From the NCBI RefSeq assembly GCF_002531825.1, contig NZ_NWSX01000036.1:1-60446 (forward strand): a stretch of DNA of 60,446 bases, written 5' to 3'. The stretch comes from Rhizobium sp. J15 (GTDB taxonomy: Bacteria > Pseudomonadota > Alphaproteobacteria > Rhizobiales > Rhizobiaceae). How positions within the stretch are numbered: the first letter of the stretch is position 1; the number at the start of each line of letters is the position of its first letter. This document shows positions 8,951 through 16,345 of this stretch, piece by piece. The notes under the pieces are model-generated. The model was not told the origin of the DNA. It did not search any database and saw nothing but the letters and a program-made list of their open reading frames with translations. The translations under genes and the position numbers were made by a program.

Positions 8951-9691
8951 ATGGTGGCACCAGGTCAGCGCGATATCCAGAACCTGCTGTTGAAAGCTCT
9001 TCCAGCCAGGGCTTTCGATATGCTCGTCGCTGATGCCGAGCTCATCGACCTGCCTGTCAAACATGTCCTGGTCGAAGCCAATCAGTCGAACGAACATGTC
9101 TGCTTCATCGAGAACGGCCTCGCATCGATGGTGGCGTCGAACAGCGAGGACGAGGCTGTCGAGGTCGGCCATATCGGCTATGAGGGCATGTCGGGAGCGC
9201 ATGTCGTCCTGAAGACGGATACGACGCCCAACCGGACCTTCATTCAGGTCGCTGGCTCCGGCCTGCAGGTTTCCGTCGGAAATTTCAAACGCATGCTGGC
9301 GGAGTTTCCGGCCGCCAACGATCTGTTCCTCAACTATGTGCATTGCTGCGACATCCAGCTTGCCCAGTCGGCGCTCGCCAACGGGCGCTACAACATGCAT
9401 GAGCGCCTCGCCCGCTGGCTGCTGATGTGCCATGACCGGCTTGATGGTAACGATCTGCCGCTGACCCATGAATTCCTGGCGCTGATGCTCGGCGTGCGCC
9501 GCGCGGGCGTGACGAACGAGTTGCACGTCATCGAAGGGCTGAGAGTGATCAGATCGACCCGCGCCAATGTGCGGATTCTCGACAGGGAGCGGCTGGAGGA
9601 GATCGCAGCCGGCAGCTACGGCGTTCCGGAGCGGGAATACGAGCGCCTGATCGGCCTGCCGATCCGGCGACCCTTCACTCGGAACGCCTGA
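8951..9691 (+). CDS. Crp/Fnr-like transcriptional regulator (copy 2)
   Basis: A 246-residue regulator with a beta-roll sensor domain and the C-terminal helix-turn-helix THEFLALMLGVRRAGVTNEL. As in its neighbours, the nucleotide-binding cassette is replaced by VGHIGYEGMSGAH, so the ligand is unlikely to be cAMP. The start is fixed by AGGAGA 7 bases before the ATG. It ends 17 bases inside the convergent DUF6894 gene. It is closest in appearance to copy 3 at 11856-12581. Confidence 0.88.
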   Translation: MVAPGQRDIQNLLLKALPARAFDMLVADAELIDLPVKHVLVEANQSNEHVCFIENGLASMVASNSEDEAVEVGHIGYEGMSGAHVVLKTDTTPNRTFIQVAGSGLQVSVGNFKRMLAEFPAANDLFLNYVHCCDIQLAQSALANGRYNMHERLARWLLMCHDRLDGNDLPLTHEFLALMLGVRRAGVTNELHVIEGLRVIRSTRANVRILDRERLEEIAAGSYGVPEREYERLIGLPIRRPFTRNA

Positions 9692-9914
9692 TCGTCTCGG
9701 TGAAGGGAACGATCAGGATGAGGGTTCCGTCTTCGTTGCAGATGTGGATTTTTCGTGCCGAAATATCCATTCCGGCAAGGACCGCCTGGCTCATGAGGGC
9801 TCTGGCATCCTGCACGGCTTCTTGCCTGGCATCCTCGATCGTCGCCAGCTCCGAACCTTCCAGATCAGAGACCGTGCCGGCCTCTGAAACGACGTTGAAG
9901 TAAAATCGTGGCAT
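9675..9914 (-). CDS. DUF6894-like small protein
   Basis: A 79-residue protein beginning PRFYFNV and containing the D-x-E-G-x-E-L / A-R-x-E-A-V pattern of DUF6894, a family of small proteins common in rhizobia and of unknown function. I chose the ATG at 9914, which has AGGCAG close before it; an ATG at 9926 is in frame. Its 3' end overlaps the convergent Crp-like gene by 17 bases. A weaker GGAAC-N19-TT motif (9964-9939, minus strand) lies upstream, so stress control is possible. Confidence 0.75.
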   Translation of the reverse strand: MPRFYFNVVSEAGTVSDLEGSELATIEDARQEAVQDARALMSQAVLAGMDISARKIHICNEDGTLILIVPFTETIRRSE

Positions 9915-10010
9915 CAGCTGCCTCATCGTTGAAGAAACAATGCCATAACGTGCGGTAAGGTTCCCCCGAAAAGCCTTCTGATCCCTCTCGTTTTCCTCAG
10001 GAATATCGAC

Positions 10011-10310
10011 TCAATGGGGCGTTTCGCCGGCGTCGGTTCCAAGGCGCGCCATCGCCGCCCGAAGGTCAAGAAGCTCCATAAGAATATTTTCCCAGTCGTC
10101 GTCATCCGCTCTGGCGATCGGGATGATCGCAGCGCCGATCATCTGCAACAGGCGGTCCAGCGCCGGGGATCGATCGAAGGCGCCGTCCGGCGCGCCTTCG
10201 CGCAGGCTCCTGATACCGTCGACGATCTCTCGCAGGGCGATCTGCCGGTCCGCGAAACCGAGGCCGGAAGAAACCACCCTGATCGACGCGCTTTGCCGGC
10301 TTCTATCCAT
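10011..10310 (-). CDS. Hypothetical protein (99 aa)
   Basis: A 99-residue acidic, mostly helical protein that I do not recognise. It has a central hydrophobic segment (LLQMIGAAIIPIARA) and a D-D-D-D-W motif. The frame is open further upstream, but the ATG at 10310 is favoured because it overlaps the stop codon of the preceding minus-strand gene (ATGGATAG), which suggests translational coupling. The two small genes form an operon transcribed from about 10620. Confidence 0.55.
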   Translation of the reverse strand: MDRSRQSASIRVVSSGLGFADRQIALREIVDGIRSLREGAPDGAFDRSPALDRLLQMIGAAIIPIARADDDDWENILMELLDLRAAMARLGTDAGETPH

Positions 10311-10602
10311 CGTGACAGGCCGCCTGTCCTGCATTCCCGCGCGCGGCGGCGCAGAAGGCCGCATCCGAAGCGGGCGGCGGGTTCGGCAGATCGAGATGCA
10401 TGTGCCGCATCAGGCCTGCGAGCCTGTGCCTGTCCCGGATGCCGCATTCGAACCAGGAGACGAGTTCCCTGGCCACATGTTCGGCCGCCGGGCTGGCGAT
10501 TGGGCATGATCTTTCCCGGCACCATCCGTGAAGGACGGCGGTCAGCATCGCCAGATCATCGGGCTGCAGCGCCGGCTTGGTGATTCCCGCATGCTGGATC
10601 AT
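10303..10602 (-). CDS. Small helical hypothetical protein, paralogue of the one at 11349
   Basis: A 99-residue protein of unknown function. A very strong ribosome site (GGAGGGAGGAA) precedes the ATG at 10602. Residues 12-66 align by eye with the 100-residue protein at 11349-11651: ALQPDDLAMLTAVLHGWCRE against ALDSADLERLQAVLKVICRE, with a shared ending ...LAGLMR / LLSVGR. The two are paralogues on opposite strands around the receiver-like gene. It overlaps the next gene by 8 bases. Confidence 0.65.
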   Translation of the reverse strand: MIQHAGITKPALQPDDLAMLTAVLHGWCRERSCPIASPAAEHVARELVSWFECGIRDRHRLAGLMRHMHLDLPNPPPASDAAFCAAARGNAGQAACHDG

Positions 10603-10715
10603 TCGGGTTCCTCCCTCCCCGTTATATGCGATGATCCTAAACTTCGGGTCCTCGATTTCAACTGCTGGTGCGGAAGCGTACGGACTGCACGGTCGGCATT
10701 CGCTCCGGCCCGCCG

Positions 10716-10740
10716 GGAACAAGGCCGGCCTGCCGGGGTT
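10716..10740 (+). promoter_or_regulatory. Candidate EcfG/RpoE2-type promoter for receiver-like gene
   Basis: GGAAC (10716-10720), a 16-base spacer and GGTT (10737-10740) fit GGAAC-N18-TT. It lies 136 bases upstream of the receiver-like gene at 10876. Pattern match only. Confidence 0.35.
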
Positions 10741-10875
10741 CGGCGGTAAGGGCACAACAACGTCGCATGACAGGCTCGAATATGGTAGGCACTGTGCAGG
10801 CGCGGACCGCCTGATGCTTCGAACCGCACTGAACAGCATGATCGCCCCAGAACGAGGATTAGGATAGGCGTCCGC

Positions 10876-11247
10876 ATGAAGTCCCTCAGCCCGGTCGCCG
10901 GCAAGACGATTCTGATTATCGGTGAGACCGGCTTCCTTTCGGAGGATGCCAGGGCAGCGTTGCGTGCGCGTCAGGCATCGCTCGCCGGTCCCGTCGTCGT
11001 CTCCAGCGCGATGGAGTGCCTGAGCGAAGGCCTGATGTTCGACGCCGTGATCATCGACATCGCGATCTCCGACGAAGCCATGCTCTGGATGAACGAATGG
11101 CTGGAGACGCGCCGGATTCCCTTCATCTTCGCCCATGACGAAGGGTCTGCAACGCCGCCCGGCGGCTTCGTCGTCAGCGGGCGTGCTTCCGATATCGACG
11201 CGATGATCGCCGCTTTGTTCGGGCGGGACCCATCCTATTATCATTAA
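10876..11247 (+). CDS. Response-regulator receiver-like protein (degenerate)
   Basis: A 123-residue single-domain protein with the alternating beta/alpha pattern of a CheY-type receiver: ILIIGETGF for strand 1, AVIIDIAI for strand 3 with the phospho-acceptor aspartate, and PFIFAHDE near strand 4. The acidic pair that normally binds magnesium after strand 1 is replaced by G-E-T, so phosphorylation may be weak or absent. There is no output domain. Rhizobia carry many such orphan receivers; this one could partner the nearby HisKA_2 kinase. Confidence 0.7.
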   Translation: MKSLSPVAGKTILIIGETGFLSEDARAALRARQASLAGPVVVSSAMECLSEGLMFDAVIIDIAISDEAMLWMNEWLETRRIPFIFAHDEGSATPPGGFVVSGRASDIDAMIAALFGRDPSYYH

Positions 11248-11348
11248 CTGTCCGGTTCCGTACAATTGGCGGCGGGGCGTTGTCTCGGCCCCATTTGAGT
11301 CCCATTATTGAAAGGCACGACAGACAGCCTCGGGACCAGGGAAGACGT

Positions 11349-11651
11349 ATGCTCGATTCTCAGTCCATCCATCTGAAGGCGCTCGATTCAGCGGATCTGG
11401 AGCGACTGCAGGCCGTTTTGAAGGTGATCTGCCGCGAGGCCGGCAGGCCCTTGCGCGCGCCCGACATCCAGGAAATCGCGGCGCTGCTGATCCGCCTCTA
11501 TCGCCATGGCGTGACCGATGAGGACAAGCTGCTGTCGGTCGGCCGCCTGGCGTCGGCGCAGAAAGCGCCCTCCCGAGTCACGGCCGGCGCCGCCGGCCGA
11601 AGAGCGAAACGGCCGGCCCGTCAGGCCAAGCTCACGAGGGGCAGCGCATGA
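11349..11651 (+). CDS. Small helical hypothetical protein, paralogue of the one at 10303
   Basis: A 100-residue protein with a helical core (residues about 8-72) and a basic Ala/Arg/Lys-rich C-terminus (RRAKRPARQAKLTRG) that could bind nucleic acid or membrane. The core matches the 99-residue protein on the other strand at 10303-10602. The start at 11349 has AGGGAAGACGT before it; the frame is open to 11280. Its stop overlaps the next start (ATGA), so the two are cotranslated. Function unknown. Confidence 0.65.
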   Translation: MLDSQSIHLKALDSADLERLQAVLKVICREAGRPLRAPDIQEIAALLIRLYRHGVTDEDKLLSVGRLASAQKAPSRVTAGAAGRRAKRPARQAKLTRGSA

Positions 11652-11830
11652 ACGACAATGAAAAGGCGCGGGCCGATGTCGAGGGAACCGACAGGAAACG
11701 CGCCGAAACAGGAAAAAACCCGCCGGCCGGTCCTCACGCCAAGGATCATCTCATAGACCAAAGCAAAACGCCGGGGGCCGGCTCGCTGCCGGAGAAGGAC
11801 GAGCAGAGCGTCAACCCCGGATCGGGCTGA
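11648..11830 (+). CDS. Small hydrophilic hypothetical protein (60 aa)
   Basis: A 60-residue very hydrophilic, probably disordered protein rich in Lys, Asp, Glu, Gly and Pro. It overlaps the upstream small gene by 4 bases (ATGA) and has GAGGGGC before its start. Short disordered proteins of this kind occur in rhizobial stress regions, but I recognise no family. Function unknown. Confidence 0.6.
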   Translation: MNDNEKARADVEGTDRKRAETGKNPPAGPHAKDHLIDQSKTPGAGSLPEKDEQSVNPGSG

Positions 11831-11855
11831 CCTCCGCCGCACCCGCGACCGCCTG

Positions 11856-12581
11856 TCAGCGTGCGAGATCCTTGCCGATCAGCCGCCGGTATTCCTCTTC
11901 GGCCGCGCCATAGGACCCATGCGCCTCTTCGATCAGTCCCCGCCGGTTGAGGATGACGATCTGCCGCCGCGTCGAGCGGATCAGCCCCTTGCCTTCGAGC
12001 AGGTGCAGAGCCACCGTAACGCCGGCGCGGCGCACGCCGAGCATCACCGCCAGAAACTCATGCGTCAGCCAGATGGTCGCGCCATCGGTGCGGTCATGGA
12101 CCATCAGCAGCCAGCGCGCCAGCCGCTCCTCCAGCTTGGCATGGCCGTTGGCGAGCACCGTAGAGGTCGTCTGCGCGAGCAGCGCCTGGACATAGGCAAG
12201 AAGCAGGCTGCGTAAGGGACGGCTTTCCTCCATCGCGGCTGACAGCACCGATGCCGGCAGCTTGAAGCCATGGCCGGAGACCTGCATGAAGGTCCGGTTC
12301 GCCGATTGGTCGCCGCCGAGGATGACGGCCGCGCCGGTCATGCCCTCGCGGCCGACGATGCCCACCTCGATATCGCGTCCGCCCGGAAAGCTCGCGACGA
12401 TCGAGGCAAGCCCCGATTCGAGAATATAGACGTCTTCGACCGGGCTGTTTTCCATTTCGAGGATCAACGGCACCTCGAGATCGACGGGCTCCAGATGCGG
12501 CAGTAGAAGTTCGCGCTCCCGCGGCCCCATGGCGCGCAAAAGTTCATTCCGAAAGTTCAATTCTTGATCGTCCATGTCCAT
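11856..12581 (-). CDS. Crp/Fnr-like transcriptional regulator (copy 3)
   Basis: A 241-residue regulator with the same two-domain plan as its neighbours. The sensor domain reads VGIVGREGMTGAA in place of a cAMP cassette, and the recognition helix lies in LTHEFLAVMLGVRRAGVTVALHLLEG. The strong likeness to copy 2 in the HTH and at the C-terminus (GSYGAAEEEYRRLIG against GSYGVPEREYERLIG) suggests local duplication. It is divergent from copy 4, with a 375-base gap holding a tandem ATTGnGCAAT motif. Confidence 0.88.
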   Translation of the reverse strand: MDMDDQELNFRNELLRAMGPRERELLLPHLEPVDLEVPLILEMENSPVEDVYILESGLASIVASFPGGRDIEVGIVGREGMTGAAVILGGDQSANRTFMQVSGHGFKLPASVLSAAMEESRPLRSLLLAYVQALLAQTTSTVLANGHAKLEERLARWLLMVHDRTDGATIWLTHEFLAVMLGVRRAGVTVALHLLEGKGLIRSTRRQIVILNRRGLIEEAHGSYGAAEEEYRRLIGKDLAR

Positions 12582-12636
12582 CCCGCATCGGTGATGATGC
12601 TGCCCTTGCTGCGGGCGAACCTAACCATCTAGAATC

Positions 12637-12658
12637 ATTGAGCAATACATTGTGCAAT
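12637..12658. promoter_or_regulatory. Tandem ATTGnGCAAT sites between two crp-like genes
   Basis: ATTGAGCAAT (12637-12646) and ATTGTGCAAT (12649-12658) are two palindromic 10-mers at a 12-base period in the region between divergent regulators. They look like a double operator, but the protein is unknown. Confidence 0.4.
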
Positions 12659-12844
12659 AGCGTACAGACCGGCGGCGCGGCGCAGGCTCGGCCACCGCCC
12701 GCGCCCGTGGTCCGCCCGCGCCTCCGCCGGATGTGCCGACGCCGTTTGCCGTTGCCGCCCGCTTCGCCGCGCCGGCGATCCGAAATCCGGCAAGGCCGGC
12801 AAGACGGGCGACGAGATCTTCCGCCGACAACCCCCGCCCGGAGA

Positions 12845-12869
12845 GGAACCAAAGAGAGTTCCGCGAGTT
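12845..12869 (+). promoter_or_regulatory. Candidate EcfG/RpoE2-type promoter for Crp-like copy 4
   Basis: GGAAC (12845-12849), a 16-base spacer and AGTT (12866-12869), identical in -35, spacing and -10 to the motif before the YciF-like gene at 18618. It lies 88 bases upstream of the start codon at 12957. Confidence 0.45.
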
Positions 12870-12956
12870 TCCGCTTAGCGATTGCGGCCGGCAAGCCGGC
12901 CGTCGCAATTTGACTGGCGATACTGCCTCAACGGCCCGCGACGACGGAGGGCGAAC

Positions 12957-13688
12957 ATGGCAGAAACGACGCAGCCCAAGGAGAACCGCCTGCTCGCCCT
13001 CTTGCCGGAGGAGGAGTACGCCGCCATCGTTCCCCATCTCGAACCTTGCGACACCCCGCGCGGCTTTCTCATCGTCGAGGCGGATGCGCCGATCGACTAT
13101 GTCTACTTCCCGTGCACGGGGATCGGCTCCGTCATCAACGTCTCGCCCGAGGGCAATCGCGTCGAAGCGGGATTGTTCGGCCGCGACGGCTTTGCGCCGA
13201 CGGCCTCGGCGATCGATGCCGGCGTCAGCGTCTCGGAAGTCACCGTCCAGGTGCCGGGCTTCGCCTACCGGATGCCGCAAGCCAGACTGCCGGATCTGAT
13301 GCGGACTCAACCGGTTCTTGCCGACCTCTTGCACAAGGGCGTCCATGTCCTGGCGACCCAGGCAGGTTTTACCGCGCTTTCCAATGCCGTCCACGAGATC
13401 AACGAGCGCCTGGCGCGCTGGATATTGATGTGCCACGACAGGATCGATGGCGACAAGCTTGCCCTGACGCATGAATTCATCGCCCTGATGCTGGCGGTCC
13501 GTCGCCCGAGCGTCACCACGGCCCTGCATGTGCTCGAAGGAAACCATTTCATCCGCTCCCTCCGCGGCATGGTGATCGTCAGGGATCGCGCCGGCCTCGA
13601 AGAATTCGCCTCCGACGCCTACGGCAAGGCCGAGGAGGAGTATGAGCGGCTGATCGGGCCCCTGAGAAAATCGAAACGCCAGATCTGA
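12957..13688 (+). CDS. Crp/Fnr-like transcriptional regulator (copy 4)
   Basis: A 243-residue regulator. The sensor domain (AGLFGRDGFAPTAS) lacks the cAMP cassette, and the helix-turn-helix is LTHEFIALMLAVRRPSVTTALHVLEG. It resembles copy 1 most (shared ALSNAVHxIxxRLAxWILMC and the FAxDAY ending). The frame is open to 12882, but CGGAGGG stands before the ATG at 12957, so I start there. It is followed 12 bases later by a tiny membrane-protein ORF. Confidence 0.88.
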   Translation: MAETTQPKENRLLALLPEEEYAAIVPHLEPCDTPRGFLIVEADAPIDYVYFPCTGIGSVINVSPEGNRVEAGLFGRDGFAPTASAIDAGVSVSEVTVQVPGFAYRMPQARLPDLMRTQPVLADLLHKGVHVLATQAGFTALSNAVHEINERLARWILMCHDRIDGDKLALTHEFIALMLAVRRPSVTTALHVLEGNHFIRSLRGMVIVRDRAGLEEFASDAYGKAEEEYERLIGPLRKSKRQI

Positions 13689-13700
13689 AGGAGAGGAGAG

Positions 13701-13796
13701 ATGGACCACGAAGCAGATCGTCACGCCCTGATGATTTATATCGGAGCCGTCATGCTGGTCGGGCTCGTGATCGTGTTCGGCGTCGCGATGGCGTGA
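13701..13796 (+). CDS. 31-residue single-pass membrane protein (sORF)
   Basis: A short ORF with a very strong ribosome site (GAAGGAGAGGAG directly before ATG). Its first ten residues are polar and the remaining twenty form one continuous hydrophobic helix (MIYIGAVMLVGLVIVFGVAM), typical of bacterial transmembrane microproteins. It begins 12 bases after the Crp-like gene and is probably cotranscribed with it. Function unknown. Confidence 0.55.
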   Translation: MDHEADRHALMIYIGAVMLVGLVIVFGVAMA

Positions 13797-14010
13797 AGCG
13801 CGCAAACGGCCGGCCCACGAGCCCTCGAACGGCCCGAAGATGATCCGGGCCGCCCGGATGCGGAACGGCGGCGGCCTGCTTTCAAAAGCCGGCGGATCAC
13901 TCTTTTCGGTTCCATTTTTCCAGCATCTGCCTTCCCGGCAGACCAGAATTTGAGCATTTTAGAGAATCCTGCACCGGTCCGGCCGGCGATTTCCGGCATG
14001 GGGGCACGGG

Positions 14011-14026
14011 TGGCACGGCCTTTGCT
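14011..14026 (+). promoter_or_regulatory. Sigma-54 (RpoN) promoter
   Basis: TGGCACGGCCTTTGCT matches every fixed base of the sigma-54 consensus TGGCACG-N4-TTGCW, with the -24 GG and -12 GC correctly spaced. Transcription would start at about 14036, right at the ATG at 14039. It faces the GntR/amino-acid ABC operon, which suits nitrogen control. A TGCACC half-site like that of NtrC is at 13970, but I see no full NtrC palindrome. Confidence 0.75.
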
Positions 14027-14033
14027 TTTCCTG

Positions 14034-14045
14034 CTTGTATGCAAG
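14034..14045. promoter_or_regulatory. Candidate GntR operator over the start codon
   Basis: CTTGTATGCAAG is a near-palindrome (arms CTTG/CAAG) like the TTGTATACAA-type sites of FCD-domain GntR regulators. It covers the predicted transcription start and the ATG of the regulator gene itself, which would suit autorepression. Confidence 0.4.
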
Positions 14046-14773
14046 ATTTACATACCGAGCAGAACCGGCAGGCGAATATCGAGGAGGCGATTGTCTCCGG
14101 CGTGCTTTCCGCCCGCATCCGGCCGGGCACGAGGCTCAGCGAAAACCAGCTCGCAACGCTTTTCGGCGTCTCCCGGACCCTCGTTCGCGAAGCCATGATG
14201 CGCCTCGAAACCCGCGGGATCGTCCAGGTCAGCCCCCGGCGCGGCTGGTTCGTCGTCGAGCCCTCGGCCGAGGAGGCGATGACCGTCTATGCCGCCCGGC
14301 GTGTCATCGAGTCCGGCCTGTTGCGCGGCATGCGCGGGCTCACCGATGAAGGACGCAAGGTGCTCGCCGCGCATCTCGATGAGGAAAAGGCCGCCATGGC
14401 CGCAGGCGACCGGCGGCGCTTGACCTGCCTGATGGGCGATTTTCATATCCGCATCGCCGAGCTGCACGGCAATCCCATTCTCGTCGAGATCATGCGCGAC
14501 CTGACCGCGCGGACCATTCTCATTTCGATGCTCTACCAATCGGAATTCCATGCGGCCCAGTCGCATCGCGGCCACTGCCGCATCTTCGCGGCCATGGCCA
14601 AGGGGGATTTCGTAAGGGCGGCCGAACTCTCCATCGAACATCTGGACGAGGTGGAAACCGGGCTCGACCTGACGGCGCGCGCCGATCCGCTGTCGGATCT
14701 GCGCCTCTCCCTGTCGCTGCCTGCCGATACCGCTCCCAAGACATCCCGCCGGTCCGGCGCAAGAAAAACCTGA
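14039..14773 (+). CDS. GntR-family (FCD) transcriptional regulator
   Basis: A 244-residue regulator with an N-terminal winged helix (RLSENQLATLFGVSRTLVREAMMRLETRG) and a C-terminal FCD ligand domain with the metal-type histidines (DFHIRIAELHGNP, AQSHRGHCRIF). It is the first gene of an operon with a polar amino-acid ABC transporter 21 bases downstream, so it probably senses that substrate. No ribosome site precedes the ATG, and the sigma-54 promoter predicts transcription starting about 3 bases before it, so the message may be leaderless. No better in-frame start is visible that keeps the DNA-binding helix. Confidence 0.88.
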   Translation: MQDLHTEQNRQANIEEAIVSGVLSARIRPGTRLSENQLATLFGVSRTLVREAMMRLETRGIVQVSPRRGWFVVEPSAEEAMTVYAARRVIESGLLRGMRGLTDEGRKVLAAHLDEEKAAMAAGDRRRLTCLMGDFHIRIAELHGNPILVEIMRDLTARTILISMLYQSEFHAAQSHRGHCRIFAAMAKGDFVRAAELSIEHLDEVETGLDLTARADPLSDLRLSLSLPADTAPKTSRRSGARKT

Positions 14774-14794
14774 ACTTAAAGGAGAACCAGAAAC

Positions 14795-15580
14795 ATGTTT
14801 TCAAGACGCCTGTTCCTCGCATTCGCAACGCTCGCCGCCACTGTCGGCTTCGGCTCGGCCTCGCACGCCGATGCGCTCGCTGATATCACCGCGCGCGGCA
14901 CCATCCGCATCGCCGTTCCGCAGGACTTCCCGCCCTTCGGCAGCGTCGGCACCGACATGGCGCCGATGGGCTATGACATCGACGTCGCCAATCTGATCGC
15001 CGAAAAGCTCGGCGTCAAAACCGAACTCGTGCCCGTCACCAGCGCCAACCGCATTCCCTACCTGCAGACCAACAAGGTCGATCTCGTCATTTCGAGCCTC
15101 GGCAAGAATGCCGAACGCGAAGCCGTCATCGATTTCTCTTCTGCCTACGCACCCTTCTACAACGGCATCTTCGCGCCGGCCGAACTCGCCGCCGCCAAGG
15201 TGGAGGATCTCTCCGGCAAGGTGGTGGGTGTCACCCGCGGCGCCGTCGAGGATCTGGAGCTGACCAAGATCGCCGCCTCCGACGTGACGATCAAGCGCTA
15301 CGAGGACAACAACGCCACGATCTCGGCCTTCCTCTCCGGCCAGGTCGAAGCGATCGCCACCGGCAACGTCGTTGCGGCCGCGATCCTCGCCAAGAACCCG
15401 CCCAAGCGCCCGGAGCTGAAGTTCCTGATCAAGAATTCGCCCTGCTATATCGGCCTCAACAAGAACGAGCCGGCCCTGCTCGAAAAGGTCAATACGATCA
15501 TCGCCACGGCAAAGAAGGACGGCGCGCTCAACGCCATTTCGCAGAAGTGGCTGAAGACGGACCTGCCCGTCGATCTCTAA
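14795..15580 (+). CDS. Polar amino-acid ABC transporter, periplasmic binding protein
   Basis: A 261-residue binding protein with a Sec signal peptide (about residues 1-26, SHADA) and the amino-acid-binding fold: RIAVPQDFPPFG, GYDIDVANLIAEKLG, and the arginine/aspartate positions that hold the alpha-amino acid. It feeds the two permeases and the ATPase downstream. AAGGAGA precedes the ATG. The substrate within the family (glutamine, glutamate, histidine or an opine) cannot be fixed by eye. Confidence 0.92.
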   Translation: MFSRRLFLAFATLAATVGFGSASHADALADITARGTIRIAVPQDFPPFGSVGTDMAPMGYDIDVANLIAEKLGVKTELVPVTSANRIPYLQTNKVDLVISSLGKNAEREAVIDFSSAYAPFYNGIFAPAELAAAKVEDLSGKVVGVTRGAVEDLELTKIAASDVTIKRYEDNNATISAFLSGQVEAIATGNVVAAAILAKNPPKRPELKFLIKNSPCYIGLNKNEPALLEKVNTIIATAKKDGALNAISQKWLKTDLPVDL

Positions 15581-15590
15581 AGCCACTCGC

Positions 15591-15638
15591 CTCCCGTTCG
15601 CACGGGAGAAAGTGCGTCATCCCGGTTCTGACGGGATG
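15591..15638 (+). other. Two hairpins between binding-protein and permease genes
   Basis: Hairpin 1 is CTCCCG / CGGGAG (15591-15608). Hairpin 2 is CATCCCG / CGGGATG (15618-15638). Neither has a T-tract. They probably stabilise the upstream message or thin out readthrough into the permease genes. Confidence 0.55.
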
Positions 15639-15673
15639 GCGCCAACCGTCCCTCTGCAAAAGAGAGAACGTCC

Positions 15674-16345
15674 TTGAGCTATCATTTCGAATTCAGCTGG
15701 CTGCTCCAATATTACCCCCAGATCGTCAAGGGCATATTGATCACCCTGCAGCTCATCGCGATCGGCGGCGTGCTCGGCATTTCGCTCGGCATCGTCTGCG
15801 CCTGGGTGCGCGCCCTCGGCCCCTTATGGCTGAAGCCTGTCGTCGCCACCTATGTCGAGCTCATCCGCAACACGCCGTTCCTGATCCAGCTCTTCTTCAT
15901 CTTCTTCGGCCTGCCCTCGCTCGGGCTGCAGCTCGGCGAGCTGACCGCGGCCAATATCGCCATGGTGATCAATCTCGGCGCCTATAGCTGCGAGATCATC
16001 CGCGCCGGCATCCAGGCGACGCCGAAGGGACAGTTCGAAGCCGGCGCCAGCCTGGCGATGAGCCCGTTCGAGACCTTCCGCCATGTGGTGCTCGTGCCCT
16101 CGCTGCAGCGTATCTGGCCGGCGCTGTCCTCGCAGGTGGTCATCGTCATGCTCGGCTCCTCCGTCGTGTCGCAGATCGCCGCCGAGGACCTGACCTTCGC
16201 CGCCAATTTCATCCAGTCGCGGACCTTCCGCGCCTTCGAAGCCTATATGGTCTCGACCGTGATCTATCTGGTGCTGGCAATCCTGCTCCGGCAGGTGCTG
16301 GCGATGATCGGCGGGATCGTCTTTCCGAGAAGGCTTGCCCGATGA
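15674..16345 (+). CDS. Amino-acid ABC transporter permease 1
   Basis: A 223-residue HisM/GlnP-type inner-membrane permease with about five membrane segments and the EAA loop (GASLAMSPFETFRHVVLVPSLQR) that contacts the ATPase. It starts with TTG at 15674; AGAGAGAACG before it acts as ribosome site, and no ATG fits. The last 4 bases overlap the next permease (ATGA), so the two subunits are translationally coupled and should form a heterodimer. Confidence 0.92.
   Translation: MSYHFEFSWLLQYYPQIVKGILITLQLIAIGGVLGISLGIVCAWVRALGPLWLKPVVATYVELIRNTPFLIQLFFIFFGLPSLGLQLGELTAANIAMVINLGAYSCEIIRAGIQATPKGQFEAGASLAMSPFETFRHVVLVPSLQRIWPALSSQVVIVMLGSSVVSQIAAEDLTFAANFIQSRTFRAFEAYMVSTVIYLVLAILLRQVLAMIGGIVFPRRLAR

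Noticed and set aside
8731..9033. Plus-strand 100-codon ORF before Crp-like copy 2
   Set aside because: It overlaps the start of the Crp-like gene, has no good ribosome site and shows no recognisable content.
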